A stretch of 64,000 bases of DNA from Stomorhina lunata (Eukaryota; Arthropoda; Insecta; Diptera; Rhiniidae), in the NCBI GenBank assembly GCA_933228675.1, contig OW121744.1, positions 57,679,775 through 57,743,774 on the forward strand. Reading direction: 5' to 3'. Under the pieces are notes generated by a model. The model ran no database searches. It had not been told where the DNA came from and worked only from the letters and a program-made list of their open reading frames with translations. Below, one piece after another: positions 1 through 11,099 of the stretch. Made by a program: the position numbers and the translations under genes. Positions within the stretch are counted from its first letter, which is position 1; the number at the start of each line of letters is the position of its first letter.

Positions 1-302
1 AAACACAATTTAGGTAATACAATAATATCTCACATCATAAAGTGAATAATACTTAAAGAATATTTTTGTCTATTTATTAGAAACTAAACTTAGTATAAAT
101 ATAAGTAAATATTTTTTATTAAGAATTATATTATTTATGTAATTTATTGTATAATTCCAAATAAGTTTAGGCAAATCCAAATTAGTTTCCAAGTTTGTAG
201 AATGTTCACAATTTATGTTAGCATTTAAAATTTTCAGCCCGAATGTAATGTAATCATATTTGAATGTCTTTGAAAAATTTCCTTTAAAAAAATGTTTGAA
301 AA
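1..302. other. AT-rich non-coding edge
   Basis: Nothing recognisable. The stretch leads into the palindromic array that begins near 303; the last 60 bases already contain diverged pieces of the unit. Confidence 0.5.
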
Positions 303-860
303 ATTTCATATAAAACTAGGACATTTTTGAAAAATTGTCCATAAAAATCTTCAAAAAATTAAAAATTTCCTATAAAAAAAGGAAATTTTTGAAAAATTTC
401 CTATAAAAATAGGAAATTTTTGAAAAATTTCCTATAAAGATAGGAAATTTTTGAAAAATTTCCTGTAAAAATAGGAAATTTTTAAAAAATTTCCTATAAA
501 TATAGTAAATTTTTGGAAAAATTTCCTATAAAAATAGGAAATTTTTGAAAACTTTCCTATAAAAATAGGAAATTTTTGAAAAATTTCCTATAAAAATAGG
601 TAATTTTTGAAAAATTTCCTATAAAAATAGGAAATTTTTGAAAAATTTCCTATAAAAATAGGAAATTTTTGAAAAATTTCCTATAAAAATAGGAAATTTT
701 TAAAAAATTTCCTATAAAAATAGGAAATTTTTGAAAAATTTTCTATAAAAATAGGAAATTTTTAAAAAATTTCCTATAAAAATAGCAAATTTTTGAAAAA
801 TTTCCCATAAAGATAGCAAATTTTTGAAAAATTTCCTATAAAAATAGCAAATTTTTGAAA
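303..860 (+). repeat. Tandem array, 31-base palindromic unit
   Basis: About 18 diverged copies of a 31-base unit. Each unit is a dyad: a 10-base arm GGAAATTTTT, one central G, then the reverse complement of the arm, extended in most units by ATA/TAT to about 13 bases per arm, with an AAAA spacer. The central G and the A-spacer give the unit a strand. Copies vary by point changes (TAGC for TAGG, TTTAAA for TTTGAA), and divergence is greater than in the adjoining 33-base block, as expected for the older edge of an array. Confidence 0.95.
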
Positions 861-2765
861 AATTTGCTATTAGAAAATAGCAAATTTTTGAAAAATTTCC
901 TATTAAAAAATAGGAAATTTTTGAAAAATTTCTTATTAAAAAATAGAAAATTTTTGAAAAATTTCCTATTAAAAAATAGGAAATTTTTGAAAAATTTCCT
1001 ATTAAAAATAGGAAATTTTTGAAAAATTTCCTATTAAAAAATAGGAAATTTTTGAAAAATTTCCTATTAAAAAATAGGAAATTTTTGAAAAATTTCCTAT
1101 TAAAAAATAGGAAATTTTTGAAAAATTTCCTATTAAAAAATAGGAAATTTTTGAAAAATTTCCTATTAAAAAATAGGAAATTTTTGAAAAATTTCCTATT
1201 AAAAAATAGGAAATTTTTGAAAAATTTCCTATTAAAAAATAGGAAATTTTTGAAAAATTTCCTATTAAAAAATAGGAAATTTTTGAAAAATTTCCTATTA
1301 AAAATTAGGAAATTTTTGAAAAATTTCCTATTAAAAAATAGGAAATTTTTGAAAAATTTCCTATTAAAAAATAGGAAATTTTTGAAAAATTTCCTATTAA
1401 AAAATAGGAAATTTTTGAAAAATTTCCTATTAAAAAATAGGAAATTTTTGAAAAATTTCCTATTAAAAAATAGGAAATTTTTGAAAAATTTCCTATTAAA
1501 AAATAGGAAATTTTTGAAAAATTTCCTATTAAAAAATAGGAAATTTTTGAAAAATTTCCTATTAAAAAATTTCCTATTAAAAAATAGGAAATTTTTGAAA
1601 AATTTCCTATTAAAAAATAGGAAATTTTTGAAAAATTTCCTATTAAAAAATAGGAAATTTTTGAAAAATTTCCTATTAAAAAATAGGAAATTTTTGAAAA
1701 ATTTCCTATTAAAAAATAGGAAATTTTTGAAAAATTTCCTATTAAAAAATAGGAAATTTTTGAAAAATTTCCTATTAAAAAAAAGGAAATTTTTGAAAAA
1801 TTTCCTATTAAAAAATAGGAAATTTTTGAAAAATTTCCTATTAAAAAATAGGAAATTTTTGAAAAATTTCCTATTAAAAAATAGGAAATTTTTGAAAAAT
1901 TTCCTATTAAAAAATAGGAAATTTTTGAAAAATTTTCTACTAAAAAATAGGAAATTTTTGAAAAATTTCCTATTAAAATATAGGAAATTTTTGAAAAATT
2001 TCCTATTAAAAAATAGGAAATTTTTGAAAAATTTCCTATTAAAAAATAGGAAATTTTTGAAAAATTTCCTATTAAAAAATAGGAAATTTTTGAAAAATTT
2101 CCTATTAAAAAATAGGAAATTTTTGAAAAATTTCCTATTAAAAAATAGGAAATTTTTGAAAAATTTCCTATTAAAAAATAGGAAATTTTTGAAAAATTTC
2201 CTATTACAAAATAGGAAATTTTTGAAAAATTTCCTATTAAAAAATAGGAAATTTTTGAAAATTCCTATTAAAAAATAGGAAATTTTTGAAAATTTTCCTA
2301 TTAAAAAATAGGAAATTTTTGAAAAATTTCCTATTAAAAAATAGGAAATTTTTGAAAAATTTCCTATAAAAATAAGAAATTTTTGAAAAATTTCCTATAA
2401 AAATAGGAAATTTTTGAAAAATTTCCTATTAAAAAATAGGAAATTTTTGAAAAATTTCCTATTAAAAAATAGGAAATTTTTGAAAAATTTCCTATTAAAA
2501 AATAGGAAATTTTTGAAAAATTTCCTATTAAAAAATAGGAAATTTTTGAAAAATTTCCTATTAAAAAATAGGAAATTTTTGAAAAATTTCCTATTAAAAA
2601 ATAGGAAATTTTTGAAAAATTTCCTATTAAAAAATAGGTAATTTTTGAAAAATTTCCTATTAAAAAATAGGAAATTTTTGAAAAATTTCCTATTAAAAAA
2701 TAAGAAATTTTTGAAGAATTTCCTATTAAAAAATAGGAAATTTTTGAAAATTTTCTTACAAAAAA
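861..2765 (+). repeat. Tandem array, 33-base palindromic unit
   Basis: Roughly 57 copies of the same dyad unit with a longer spacer (TATTAAAAAATA in place of TATAAAAATA), giving a 33-base period. Units are nearly identical through the middle, with scattered single changes and one 18-base deletion near 1567-1575. Two units near 2365-2410 revert to the 31-base form. Because 33 is a multiple of 3, one frame stays open for 419 codons (1019-2278) as an 11-residue repeat KNRKFLKNFLL. That frame has no ATG (it opens on TTG) and only the period keeps it open, so I do not call a gene. Confidence 0.95.
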
Positions 2766-4142
2766 ATCGTAAATATTCGAAAAATTTAAAAATTGAATTG
2801 GTATGAACTATAATTTGGATTTGCCCATTTGTATAAACGTGATAATTGTTATCGTATGTCTGTATATTGTATTGATAATTAGTATATTAATTATAAATTA
2901 TTGTTGTAGTATTTATGTAGTTTTTTTTGTATTTTTTTTTATAATTTGTTTAAAAAAAGATTTGTAACAGTCGATTAAATAGTTTCATAATAATTAATTA
3001 TAATTAAATTGTAATAATACAATACTGTGTATATAAATGCAAATACAACACGGTAGTTTTTATTTTCATATTTTTTTTGTTATTTTTTGGTTTTATTTTT
3101 TATCTAAATTTTTCTAAGTTTCAATTTTAAAGGGAATTTTTCTCACTTTTGTTCTTTCGTTATTGAAAAAGAGTATAAATACATAAAAAGGATTGTTAAA
3201 GTTCGTTTTTGCATAAGGGAAGAGTTTTTTTGTTATATTTTATCGTTATCGTTGCATATCGATGCTTAAAAGGTTATATCTTAATTAAGCTTTTTTTTCT
3301 TTTTATGCATAATTGATTGATGTTAGAACTACTTTTCTCAAATTAAATAATATTAAAAAAGACATTTTAAAAATGATGAGTAAATAAATGGAGCCTATAA
3401 CTTATTATAGGTTTGTATAATATTTTAAAGAAATAAGTTTTAAATGAATATAAAAGGTAAGGAACTACGGTTAAATAATTTTAATTAAGTATTTAGTTGG
3501 GTAATTTGGAAATGATTAAGGAGTGACTACTTAACGAACATTTACATTAAATACATATGTAAGATAAATATTGTAGATTTGTAATTAACTAATTAGATTT
3601 TCAAAAAGTTTACATAATTAAAGTAATTAAACATATAACATATATGTCTTTATCATTTATAATTATTTAATAACACTGTGCTGGTTGGAAATTACCGAAA
3701 AATGGCAATCACTTTTTTTTAAGATAACACTACATAACAGCCTTTTGACTAAATGAATATCAATACAAATTGGAGGTCAGAATGGTCAAAAGTAGATCAG
3801 TTGTACAGAGATATTCTATATTAATCGTTTTTAATTTTTCTATAAAAGATGATGTCACTAAAATGCAAATATCTTCTAAAAGATTTAGCGGTCCAGAACA
3901 AGTTTTAGTTTTTTTTTTGTTACATTAGAGCATTTAGACATTCTACATCCTAGCACCCAGGTTGGTTTAAAAATGACGAAACTACAGAAGATTTAGAATA
4001 TTAACCCACTTTTCGAGTTTTATCAAATTGAAACCCCAAATGTAGTCAATATGCAACATTTGAAAACCAATTGCTGCAAAGGTTAGAAATAATAAATTTT
4101 ATAAGAAAAATCATTTAAAAAGCTTACATATTAAACATGACT
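2766..4142. other. AT-rich non-coding stretch
   Basis: Long A and T runs, no reading frame above about 60 codons, and no recognisable element ends or coding motifs. Probably intron or intergenic sequence. Confidence 0.5.
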
Positions 4143-4144
4143 TA

Positions 4145-4705
4145 CAGCGTGTTCTTTTCTGACAAAAAATGTTGCATATTATTAGTGAAACACTTTTTCA
4201 ATGTTACCCAAACACTCACAAAGTGCAACATTTTTTATCGTTACAAAAGAACAACATTTTTCTCTCCAAACATTTAAACATATGGAGTAATCACATACAT
4301 ACATATTGATTTGTTCGCGCAACATTCTGAACAAAACTCGTGTTTAACAAAGACAAAAGTGTAATACACTCTTCTTTAAAACATATCGAGGGTCAAAATC
4401 GTTACACATTTTACACTTTTTAGAGAGACATTTTTGAAAAAGACCATATTCCGGAATGTGATGGAAATCAATCGATTTCAGATATATTTTTAAGATTATT
4501 TTCGGTTATTTTCCCAAAAAAAAAATAAAATTTGGTGTCTTATCTTTCATTTAGCTTAAATTTTTTTGGGGAAATGAGAAAAACTATCTCAAAAATATAT
4601 CTATAATCGATCGATTTCCATCACATACCGGACTATTTTCTGAATAGAACACAAAAATATGGAAAGGGTAAAAGAATGTAACATTTAGGTCAGAAAAGAA
4701 AACGC
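4145..4705. mobile_element. TIR element (MITE-like), about 560 bp
   Basis: The ends are inverted repeats: the left end carries GTTCTTTTCTGAC followed by an ATGTTGCAT-like block, and the right end carries GTCAGAAAAGAAAAC preceded by ATGTAACAT. A TA dinucleotide flanks each side (4143-4144 and 4706-4707), consistent with a Tc1/mariner-type target duplication. A second inverted pair lies inside: about 50-base arms starting CCGGAATGTGATGG near 4452 and ending CCATCACATACCGG near 4630. There is no transposase frame, so it is non-autonomous. Confidence 0.6.
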
Positions 4706-5024
4706 TATTATTCATCTTCTGCTTAAAACAAAAGTTAAAATATCTTTAAAAATACACCTTTTGTATTCGGACTTAATTTTGTACTTCTTGGCGAAGAAAA
4801 TGACGAGCATTGTAGGCGTATGATTATAAACTGAGTTATACATAATTGATGCAACTTAGTCACTTCATAACCGTTTTTCACAAAAGATCCAAGATTATTC
4901 TAGTTATTTTCTTGAAGTGACATCATCTTTTTTTAAAACGCAAATAACGAAAAAGGTTGTTCTATTTTGGACCAGAAAAATCAAGATTTTAGAAGTGAAT
5001 TGCTTAGTTTTAACAAACCAAAAT

Positions 5025-5184
5025 GAATAACTTCTATTTCTGCTCGAAAAAATAAAAGTCAAAAAATAACTTTTATTCATGCTCGAAATAATAAAAGTCA
5101 AAAATAACGGTTATTTTTGCTCGAAAAGATAAAAGTTAAAAAATAACTTTTATTTTTGCTGGAAAAAATAAAAGTTAAAAGTAA
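5025..5184 (+). repeat. 39-base tandem repeat with hairpin units, left part
   Basis: Four copies of a unit reading roughly AATAACTTTTATTTTTGCTC then GAAAAAATAAAAGTTAAAA. The unit is self-complementary: an ACTTTTATTTTT arm pairs with the AAAAATAAAAGT arm around a GCTCG loop. The array is cut by the TIR element at 5190-5724 and resumes at about 5730. Confidence 0.8.
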
Positions 5185-5189
5185 AGGTA

Positions 5190-5724
5190 GAAACACAATT
5201 GGGACGAAAGACTAATTTCGTCCAGCACGACGAATTCGGTTTTAAAAATTCGTCTTGTATATTCGTCCATTGAACACATTTGGGACGAATAAACGTTGCT
5301 GACGCAATTTTTGTTTATTTTTCATTAGCACAAATTACACACACTTTCGTACATATCGCGCACTCACAACATTTGCAATTTTTTTTTATTTTATTCTTTA
5401 ATTTTTTCACAAAAAGAAAATATTTAATTAATTTTATTTGAAATAATTTTTTTTTGTTTACAATTTATAAGGTGACCATATTTTACAAAAACACATATAA
5501 TTTCTCATATTTTCGAACTGAAATAGAAATACAGCCACTCTAAACCAGTTTAATCGTCGTTCGTCTGCGTATGAAATAGAAATAAACCTATCGCACTATT
5601 TGATACGCACAACGAATTTCGTCGTACGCATATATTGTGAGCACTTTCATATAAACCCATATGTTCTATTTCTAACGACGAATATTCGTTCCGAAAAATT
5701 GGTCGTTCGTTCCAATTGTGTTTC
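5190..5724 (+). mobile_element. TIR element family A, copy 1 (535 bp)
   Basis: Left end GAAACACAATTGGGACGAA, right end the reverse complement of GAAACACAATTGGAACGAA. TA flanks both sides (the right flank has one extra A). The interior holds many ATTCGTC/GACGAAT motifs clustered near both ends, which look like subterminal transposase-binding repeats. No transposase frame, so a MITE. It sits inside a 39-base tandem array that continues on both sides, which fixes its boundaries. A second copy lies in inverse orientation at 45957-46490. Confidence 0.8.
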
Positions 5725-5729
5725 ATACT

Positions 5730-5800
5730 TAACTGTTATTTTTACTCAAAAAAATCAAAATCAAAAAATAACTGTCATTTTTTTTCTAAAAAATAAAAAT
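5730..5800 (+). repeat. 39-base tandem repeat, right part
   Basis: Two diverged units (AACTGTTATTTTTACTC and AACTGTCATTTTTTTTC versions) of the array at 5025-5184, displaced by the inserted element. Similarity fades into non-repetitive sequence after 5800. Confidence 0.65.
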
Positions 5801-7210
5801 CTGATTTCTCAAAGGCATCGCATTTTATGAAAATTTGGTCCAAGACTATCAAAATGGTATACTTGGTTTTATTCTCCGACATTTCCTTGAGGTTGCTTTT
5901 TTTAATCAAAATCAAGAAATAAAAGTTATTTTCGGTCCCTGCTTCATATTCGTAAAAAACAGAATTTTTTGGCCAATATTTGACAATAGTTAAAATTCCA
6001 TCATTTCGCACTGAATCGTCAGTCCACACGCTGCACTAGATAAAAGGTGTTGACCAATATTTGAGTCTATTTGACAGTCAGTCGAGTGGATTGCACTAGA
6101 TTAAAGGTGCTGAAGGACGTCGGCTATCAATATTTCAAGAAGAGCACCAGTAGCGTTATAGAATCGTTTAAAGGTCAAAATCACGGAAAAGCGGCTCTAT
6201 TTAAAGAAATAGCTTTTTCATCAAGTCTATGCACTGTGTAAGAAATCAATTTAAACTATGGCAAAATTCCATGCGTTCTCTAAGGGTCGAATTACATACG
6301 TATCTACAATATACTATAGATCTGGCCCTAGGCCATGCTTTTCTGATCTCAGACCACCAGATAATAATCGGTGGAAAAAAAGTTTAGCTCCTATTAGGAA
6401 AAAGTTTAGCTCCTATCAGAAAATGCTAATGTCGGTCAAGCCCGAATATTTGATGCCCTTTATTACGATGATCAAATGGGGCTCAATATTTCTAAAGGTT
6501 TTTCCTGATTCTTAGGGACATATGTATTTGTTAAAATTTTTTATTTTCGTGAGTATATTTATGTCATTTCAGCGTGATTTACATCGAGGCTAGGGTCCAT
6601 TGTGTACCGAATGTTAACAAAATCAGTCATCGATTTCATAAGACTTATGTCTTCAACGTTTAAGTCTAGATTTATAAGCGTTTTTGTGGACTTTTTGTAC
6701 CGTTTGTACTTTTGTGGCGTTTTTGTACCTTATAATTTTTATTGCGGAAAAATTAGCATACAAACAAATTTTCATTTTCTTCCCAACTCATTTTCTATGG
6801 AATGATATTTATCTTCGAAAAGCTTTTTATTTCTTAAAAAGATGTTACCGACAGTCTAATAAGAGAAAAGTTTTAACCCGCTTTGTCTGTTCTTGGTATT
6901 CTGCTAAGGTTGTCCGCATTTTGGAAATCACAAAACTGTAAGAGCTTTCAGGTAAGGCGATGCCTTATAGTGTAACTTTTCCAACTTTCTGAGAAGATCT
7001 CGCAATACTAAAATATTCAAACTAGAGCATTAAATAGAGTTTTTACAAAGTTAACAAAAAGTTAAAAATTTTGGGTCCTATAAACAACGAGGACAAGACG
7101 CACTTGTTGTTAATAGAACTTTAAACTTATCGAACAACACATTCCCAGCAAATGTGGACAAGCAAGGGACTTTGTCTATCCAGCAGCTAAAGTAAACAGC
7201 AAGATTAAGC
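5801..7210. other. Non-coding; one DINE-like terminus remnant
   Basis: No gene is recognised. At 6431-6460 the string GTCGGTCAAGCCCGA followed by ATGCCCTT matches the hairpin end of the DINE-1-like family (reverse orientation). Just before it, a 20-base block around AAAAAGTTTAGCTCCTAT is duplicated (6379-6418). The rest is unannotated. Confidence 0.4.
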
Positions 7211-7214
7211 GTTG

Positions 7215-7407
7215 AACGTATGTCCGTCGATTGGAGTCTCAGTGTTCCTTGTTCAGTGCTCATAAAAAGAGATAAAATTATAGAGTTATAAGTCTCCTTT
7301 CCATTGCATATACGATTCTATCGTCCATACCGTATTGCTAAAACAAAAGTTAACGAAGTAATTGGGATGTACCAATGCAGATTTAGACTAGGTAAATCTA
7401 CCACTGA
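7215..7407 (+). pseudogene. LINE reverse transcriptase fragment
   Basis: With one frameshift near 7335 the translation reads as the N-terminal part of a non-LTR reverse transcriptase: a W-x-L-S-V-x-C block and a KRDKI segment, then ISLLSIAYTIL, then a YQCRFRLGKSTTDQ-type block that corresponds to the conserved Q-x-GFR-x-x-RST-x-DQ motif of LINE RTs. It ends exactly where the TIR element of family B begins. There is no catalytic YxDD block here. It is a short 5'- and 3'-truncated relic; the clade cannot be assigned from this length. Confidence 0.65.
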
Positions 7408-7730
7408 CCAGGAGCCAAATCACCGCATTTGATATCGATAGAAAACACAGATATTCAAGCAAATATTGTGTAACATACCTTAAGGATTTTCGAAATAATT
7501 TCTTTTGCAAAAAATTTAATAAAATGTGCTATATACATATATCAGTTTGTTTGTCAAAATATTTAGTTTAAATTAAATTGGTTTAATATTAGAGAAATTT
7601 TCACAAATAAGTTACAATGTAGTGAACCTTATATGTTATATATTATTAAGATTATCCTTAAAGTATGCTATACAAAGGTTTCTAAAATATCTTACATTTC
7701 AATCGATATCAAATGTGGCGATTGGCATCG
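7408..7730. mobile_element. TIR element family B, copy 1
   Basis: The ends form an imperfect inverted repeat: left end CCAAATCACCGCATTTGATA then TCGAT, right end the reverse complement of CCAATCGCCACATTTGATA then TCGAT. The interior (AGCAAATATTGTGTAACATA, and later TAGTGAACCTTATAT) is shared with the copy at 39735-40063, and the TIR with a third copy at 32086-32358. No coding capacity. It is inserted directly after the LINE RT fragment. Confidence 0.7.
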
Positions 7731-8381
7731 GACTTTTACTCTAAGTCAAATTATGGAGGATGACATTAATTTTATAGGAAGATTGAAGCGCATGAAATTC
7801 TAAAACAGGCTTTGGCCTTAACAGGTAGTAAATATAGGCTTTATAAGTAAGCAAAGGATGCTATATTAGATTTATTAGGCATTTGAGAATTAACGGCATC
7901 TCTGGTCGAACGAAAATTACTTTGTTCAAATCTCTCATCCTAATCTTTCCGCTATATCGAGCCCTCAGATTTAAATAATCGTAAATGACATTCCGTTAAA
8001 TATCTCTTAAACTATTAGAGATAGCGTAGTAGTATAGAAAGCATATTTGTTTTAATTCTTAAATAGTTTTCGAAAGTGTAAAAATCTTTTCGATAGGTTT
8101 ATATTTGCGAAATTTATACGGACCAATTGGTTTTCCATACAATGGTGCTCAACTTTGGCCCAATGTAGAGCCCACTACGGTAAAAATTAATATATTATAA
8201 AAAATTGTTCTAAACTGCAACTACCCATTGGCCGATTTCTGCATTTTGCGCCACAATCCGCCCAGTAGTTTAAAAGTTATTGAAGTAAAACTAAAAAACT
8301 TCATATAGAATACTTTGCACCATAACTTCTAAACAATTTGGAAAGCACTTAATTAGTTTGTCGAAAGTAGCAAACTAACAA
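7731..8381. other. Non-coding with LINE-family debris
   Basis: A short stretch near 7785-7865 (GCGCATGAAATTCTAAAA, then GTAAATATAGGC) matches the LINE repeat also seen at 38330, 40640 and 15570. The rest (7870-8381) has no recognised feature. Confidence 0.4.
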
Positions 8382-9087
8382 ACAAGTAAGAAAGTGCTAC
8401 AGTCGGTCAAGCCTGACACCATTACCACTAAGGTCAAAGGTGTTATTTTGTGTAAAGACAAATAAAGACAAATATTTGTTTAATTTTGTCATCATACAAA
8501 CATATTCTCAAAACTTATACATTTAAGCTGTTTCCGTCATTTGAACTTATATGAGAGCTAGGGCCAAATGTGGACCGATTATCTCGAAATTTGGCAAATT
8601 GATTATAGTTGTTACAAAAATTATGTATACAAAAAATAATCTTAAAATTCTCCTTATTTACGAGCGTTTTAGTGAATTTTATCTCATTTGGTGCGTTTTG
8701 AGAAAAGAGTTTGTATGGGAGCTATGGTCAAATGTGGACCAATTTCAATGAAATGTGGTACAGTGATTAAGGTTTAAATAAGCAGTATTTCTTTTGATTT
8801 TTGTGGCCAATATATCAATTCCGGGAAGTGGGACCTATGGGAGGTACCATAAATAATGGACCGAATTTGACAAATTTCATCAAATTATCTTTAGAATTGC
8901 GACCTGTAGTTTGATTACAAGGCTTACATAGGGGTCCAGCCAGCCAGACAGACGGACGGACATCGCTAAATCGACTCTAAGCCTATTGGTATACTAAAAG
9001 ATGGGTCCAAGACAAATTTCTATGCGTTACATGCATCAGCACAAACTTATAATACCCTTTCCACCTATGGTGGTGAAGGGTATAAAA
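8382..9087 (-). mobile_element. DINE-1-like non-autonomous Helentron
   Basis: Read on the minus strand, the element starts TTTTATACCCTTCACCACC, runs through a GTCCGTCCGTCTGTCTGG-type segment, repeats the subterminal motif in inverse form near its 3' end, then has the hairpin GTCGG-loop-CCGAC and ends TTTCTTACTTGTT. This layout (5' end repeated inversely just before a 3' hairpin) is that of DINE-1/INE-1 Helentron-associated elements. There is no Rep/helicase frame. Related copies lie at 13070, 50313, 50453 and 55136. Confidence 0.75.
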
Positions 9088-11095
9088 ACAAAAATGTTAT
9101 GCACCAAAACATTCCCCGTTATTGTTTGAGATTTCTTGTCGCTTACGATCAATATTTTTGCTATCGCTTGCGATCATTTAAATCTAAGGGTTCGATATGG
9201 CGCTGAAACATGGTCGTTCAAATATTCTGATAAGTCAATGTTGGCAGTGTTTAAGATGAAAGTTTTCCAAAAGACATATGGCCCTCATACTCGTATGAAA
9301 CGATGATGTTTTTCATTAAAGAATATACAAGAGGTATGTATAATCATTTATTAATGCATTTTAAATAGGTATATTTAAGAGAATCGAACTGTATGAATGC
9401 CACTTCTAGCTGAAATTAAACGTCATATTAAGCACAGTGTAATTGTTACATAATATTATTAATGTTATAACTTAAATATACATGATAATTTAATTAAATT
9501 TAGTAATTATTATAATATATTTTTTATATTCTTTAAATTTACGCTTATTTTATAATTTATTTTCTTTATTTTTATTGTAATAATAATTATTATGTTATTT
9601 TTTATGTTAATTGACCTTCTTTTCTAATGATCACACTCTCTAGTACTTAAGTATTTAAGAAAAACGTATAAATAAAACGAAAAAAAAGTATAAATAAATG
9701 TAATAAACTGAAAATATTGCGCCTACATTTATGCAGTTGACCTAAAACTACTTTCTTTTTGCTTTCTTTGTTAATATTTTTGTTAATTATTTTTAAAATT
9801 TCTTATTTCTTAAATTTCGAGGGTTTCCATTTTTTTGAGTTTTGAGGGTGATGAGGAACAATAAATGATGATATTCAATTTGAAATATGAATTAAGAGGG
9901 TTTTTAAATTTTTAATTAAGGTTTTGATTTAATAAATCTCTTAAAGCGAAAATTAAATTTTTTTATTGCTATTATAAACTAATATTGCCTTAATTAATGT
10001 TTTTTCCTTTTTTTTCTTATTCAAGACATTTTTCCATAAATTATATTTACAGTCTTATGGTTTGTGGTAACAAATTATCAAAAAAAAAAAACTTAAAAAT
10101 TTTTCAATTTGAAGACGATTTATGTTATTTATTAGACTAGGTTGCGAAATGAATTTTGTAAACATTTTTCTAAAATGCTGGAATTATTTGTGGTTATTTA
10201 ATTAGTTTTAATATTTGTTTTTGTAATATTTATAGCGTTGTTTAGCAAAAAAGTTTTTTTATTAGGCACTAAATTTAATATTTATGTTGATTTGTAGGTA
10301 AACACAATTGAAGCGTTAAGCGATAAAAAAAATATTGATTTTGTTATTCTGTTAAAAGAATATTATACAGAGCAGATAAAGGGGCAGACTCTTGAATCAA
10401 AGATTTGTAAATTTGAAATGTAAGTTAAGTTTCTGATCACATGAGGAATCCTCATTTAAATCATGAGCCTTACATAAAGTGGGTTGGAACCTATACCGAA
10501 TAAGAGCAGAAGAAATTTATGGCGTATACTACTTATGCGCCACTTTTTTGCCTTGTTTTCAGTAACGTAAGTAACTTAAAACCATGTACTTTTTGGTCAA
10601 GTCAGCATCGACTCTAAGGCGAAGTCAATTTCTTAGTATGTAGCCTATGTACTCTAGAGCGGTTCGCCTTCCATACAAAATAAAAAACTTATGTCAGTCA
10701 CCCCCTAGGTTTAAAGATAATGTTAAAACAATTGCAAAAAATATTATTTTATTTTTTTACCACGCCTACAAATACCGCCCTTTAACTATTTTGTTCACTG
10801 TGTCGCCATTTTAAATCCGATCATAACATTTTTTATATCGGTGTTCGCGGCTCTGTAAGGGCTACATTTCTCTCTTTGATAGTTTTTTACTACCACGTCA
10901 ATTTATAGTCATCTGGCTTAGCTTTTGTTTAAAAGATTTTCAACCTATTTCTTTGTCAAGATGATACTTGGCACTTAAAAAGTATATTTGACAATTTTCC
11001 AATTTGATTAAGGTAGTTTTGATGTTTCAAAAATTTACCTTTGCAAAGAGATAATTTAAAGATTTTTCTTGATAAGGCAAAAATCTGACTGCTAA
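9088..11095. other. AT-rich non-coding stretch
   Basis: No coding motif, RNA gene or element end recognised. Contains long poly(T) and poly(A) runs. Probably intron or intergenic. Confidence 0.45.
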
Positions 11096-11099
11096 AAAT

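Noticed and set aside
1019..2278. A 419-codon open frame of KNRKFLKNFLL repeats as a gene
   Set aside because: No ATG, strictly explained by a 33-base satellite period, flanked by the same satellite out of frame.
861..2765. CRISPR-like regular array
   Set aside because: Repeats are contiguous palindromes with no unique spacers, and the DNA is eukaryotic.
303..2765. NF-kB/Dorsal-like or heat-shock factor site array
   Set aside because: GGAAATTTTT resembles half of such sites, but the spacing does not fit GAA/TTC 5-base register or the 10-base GGG..CCC consensus.
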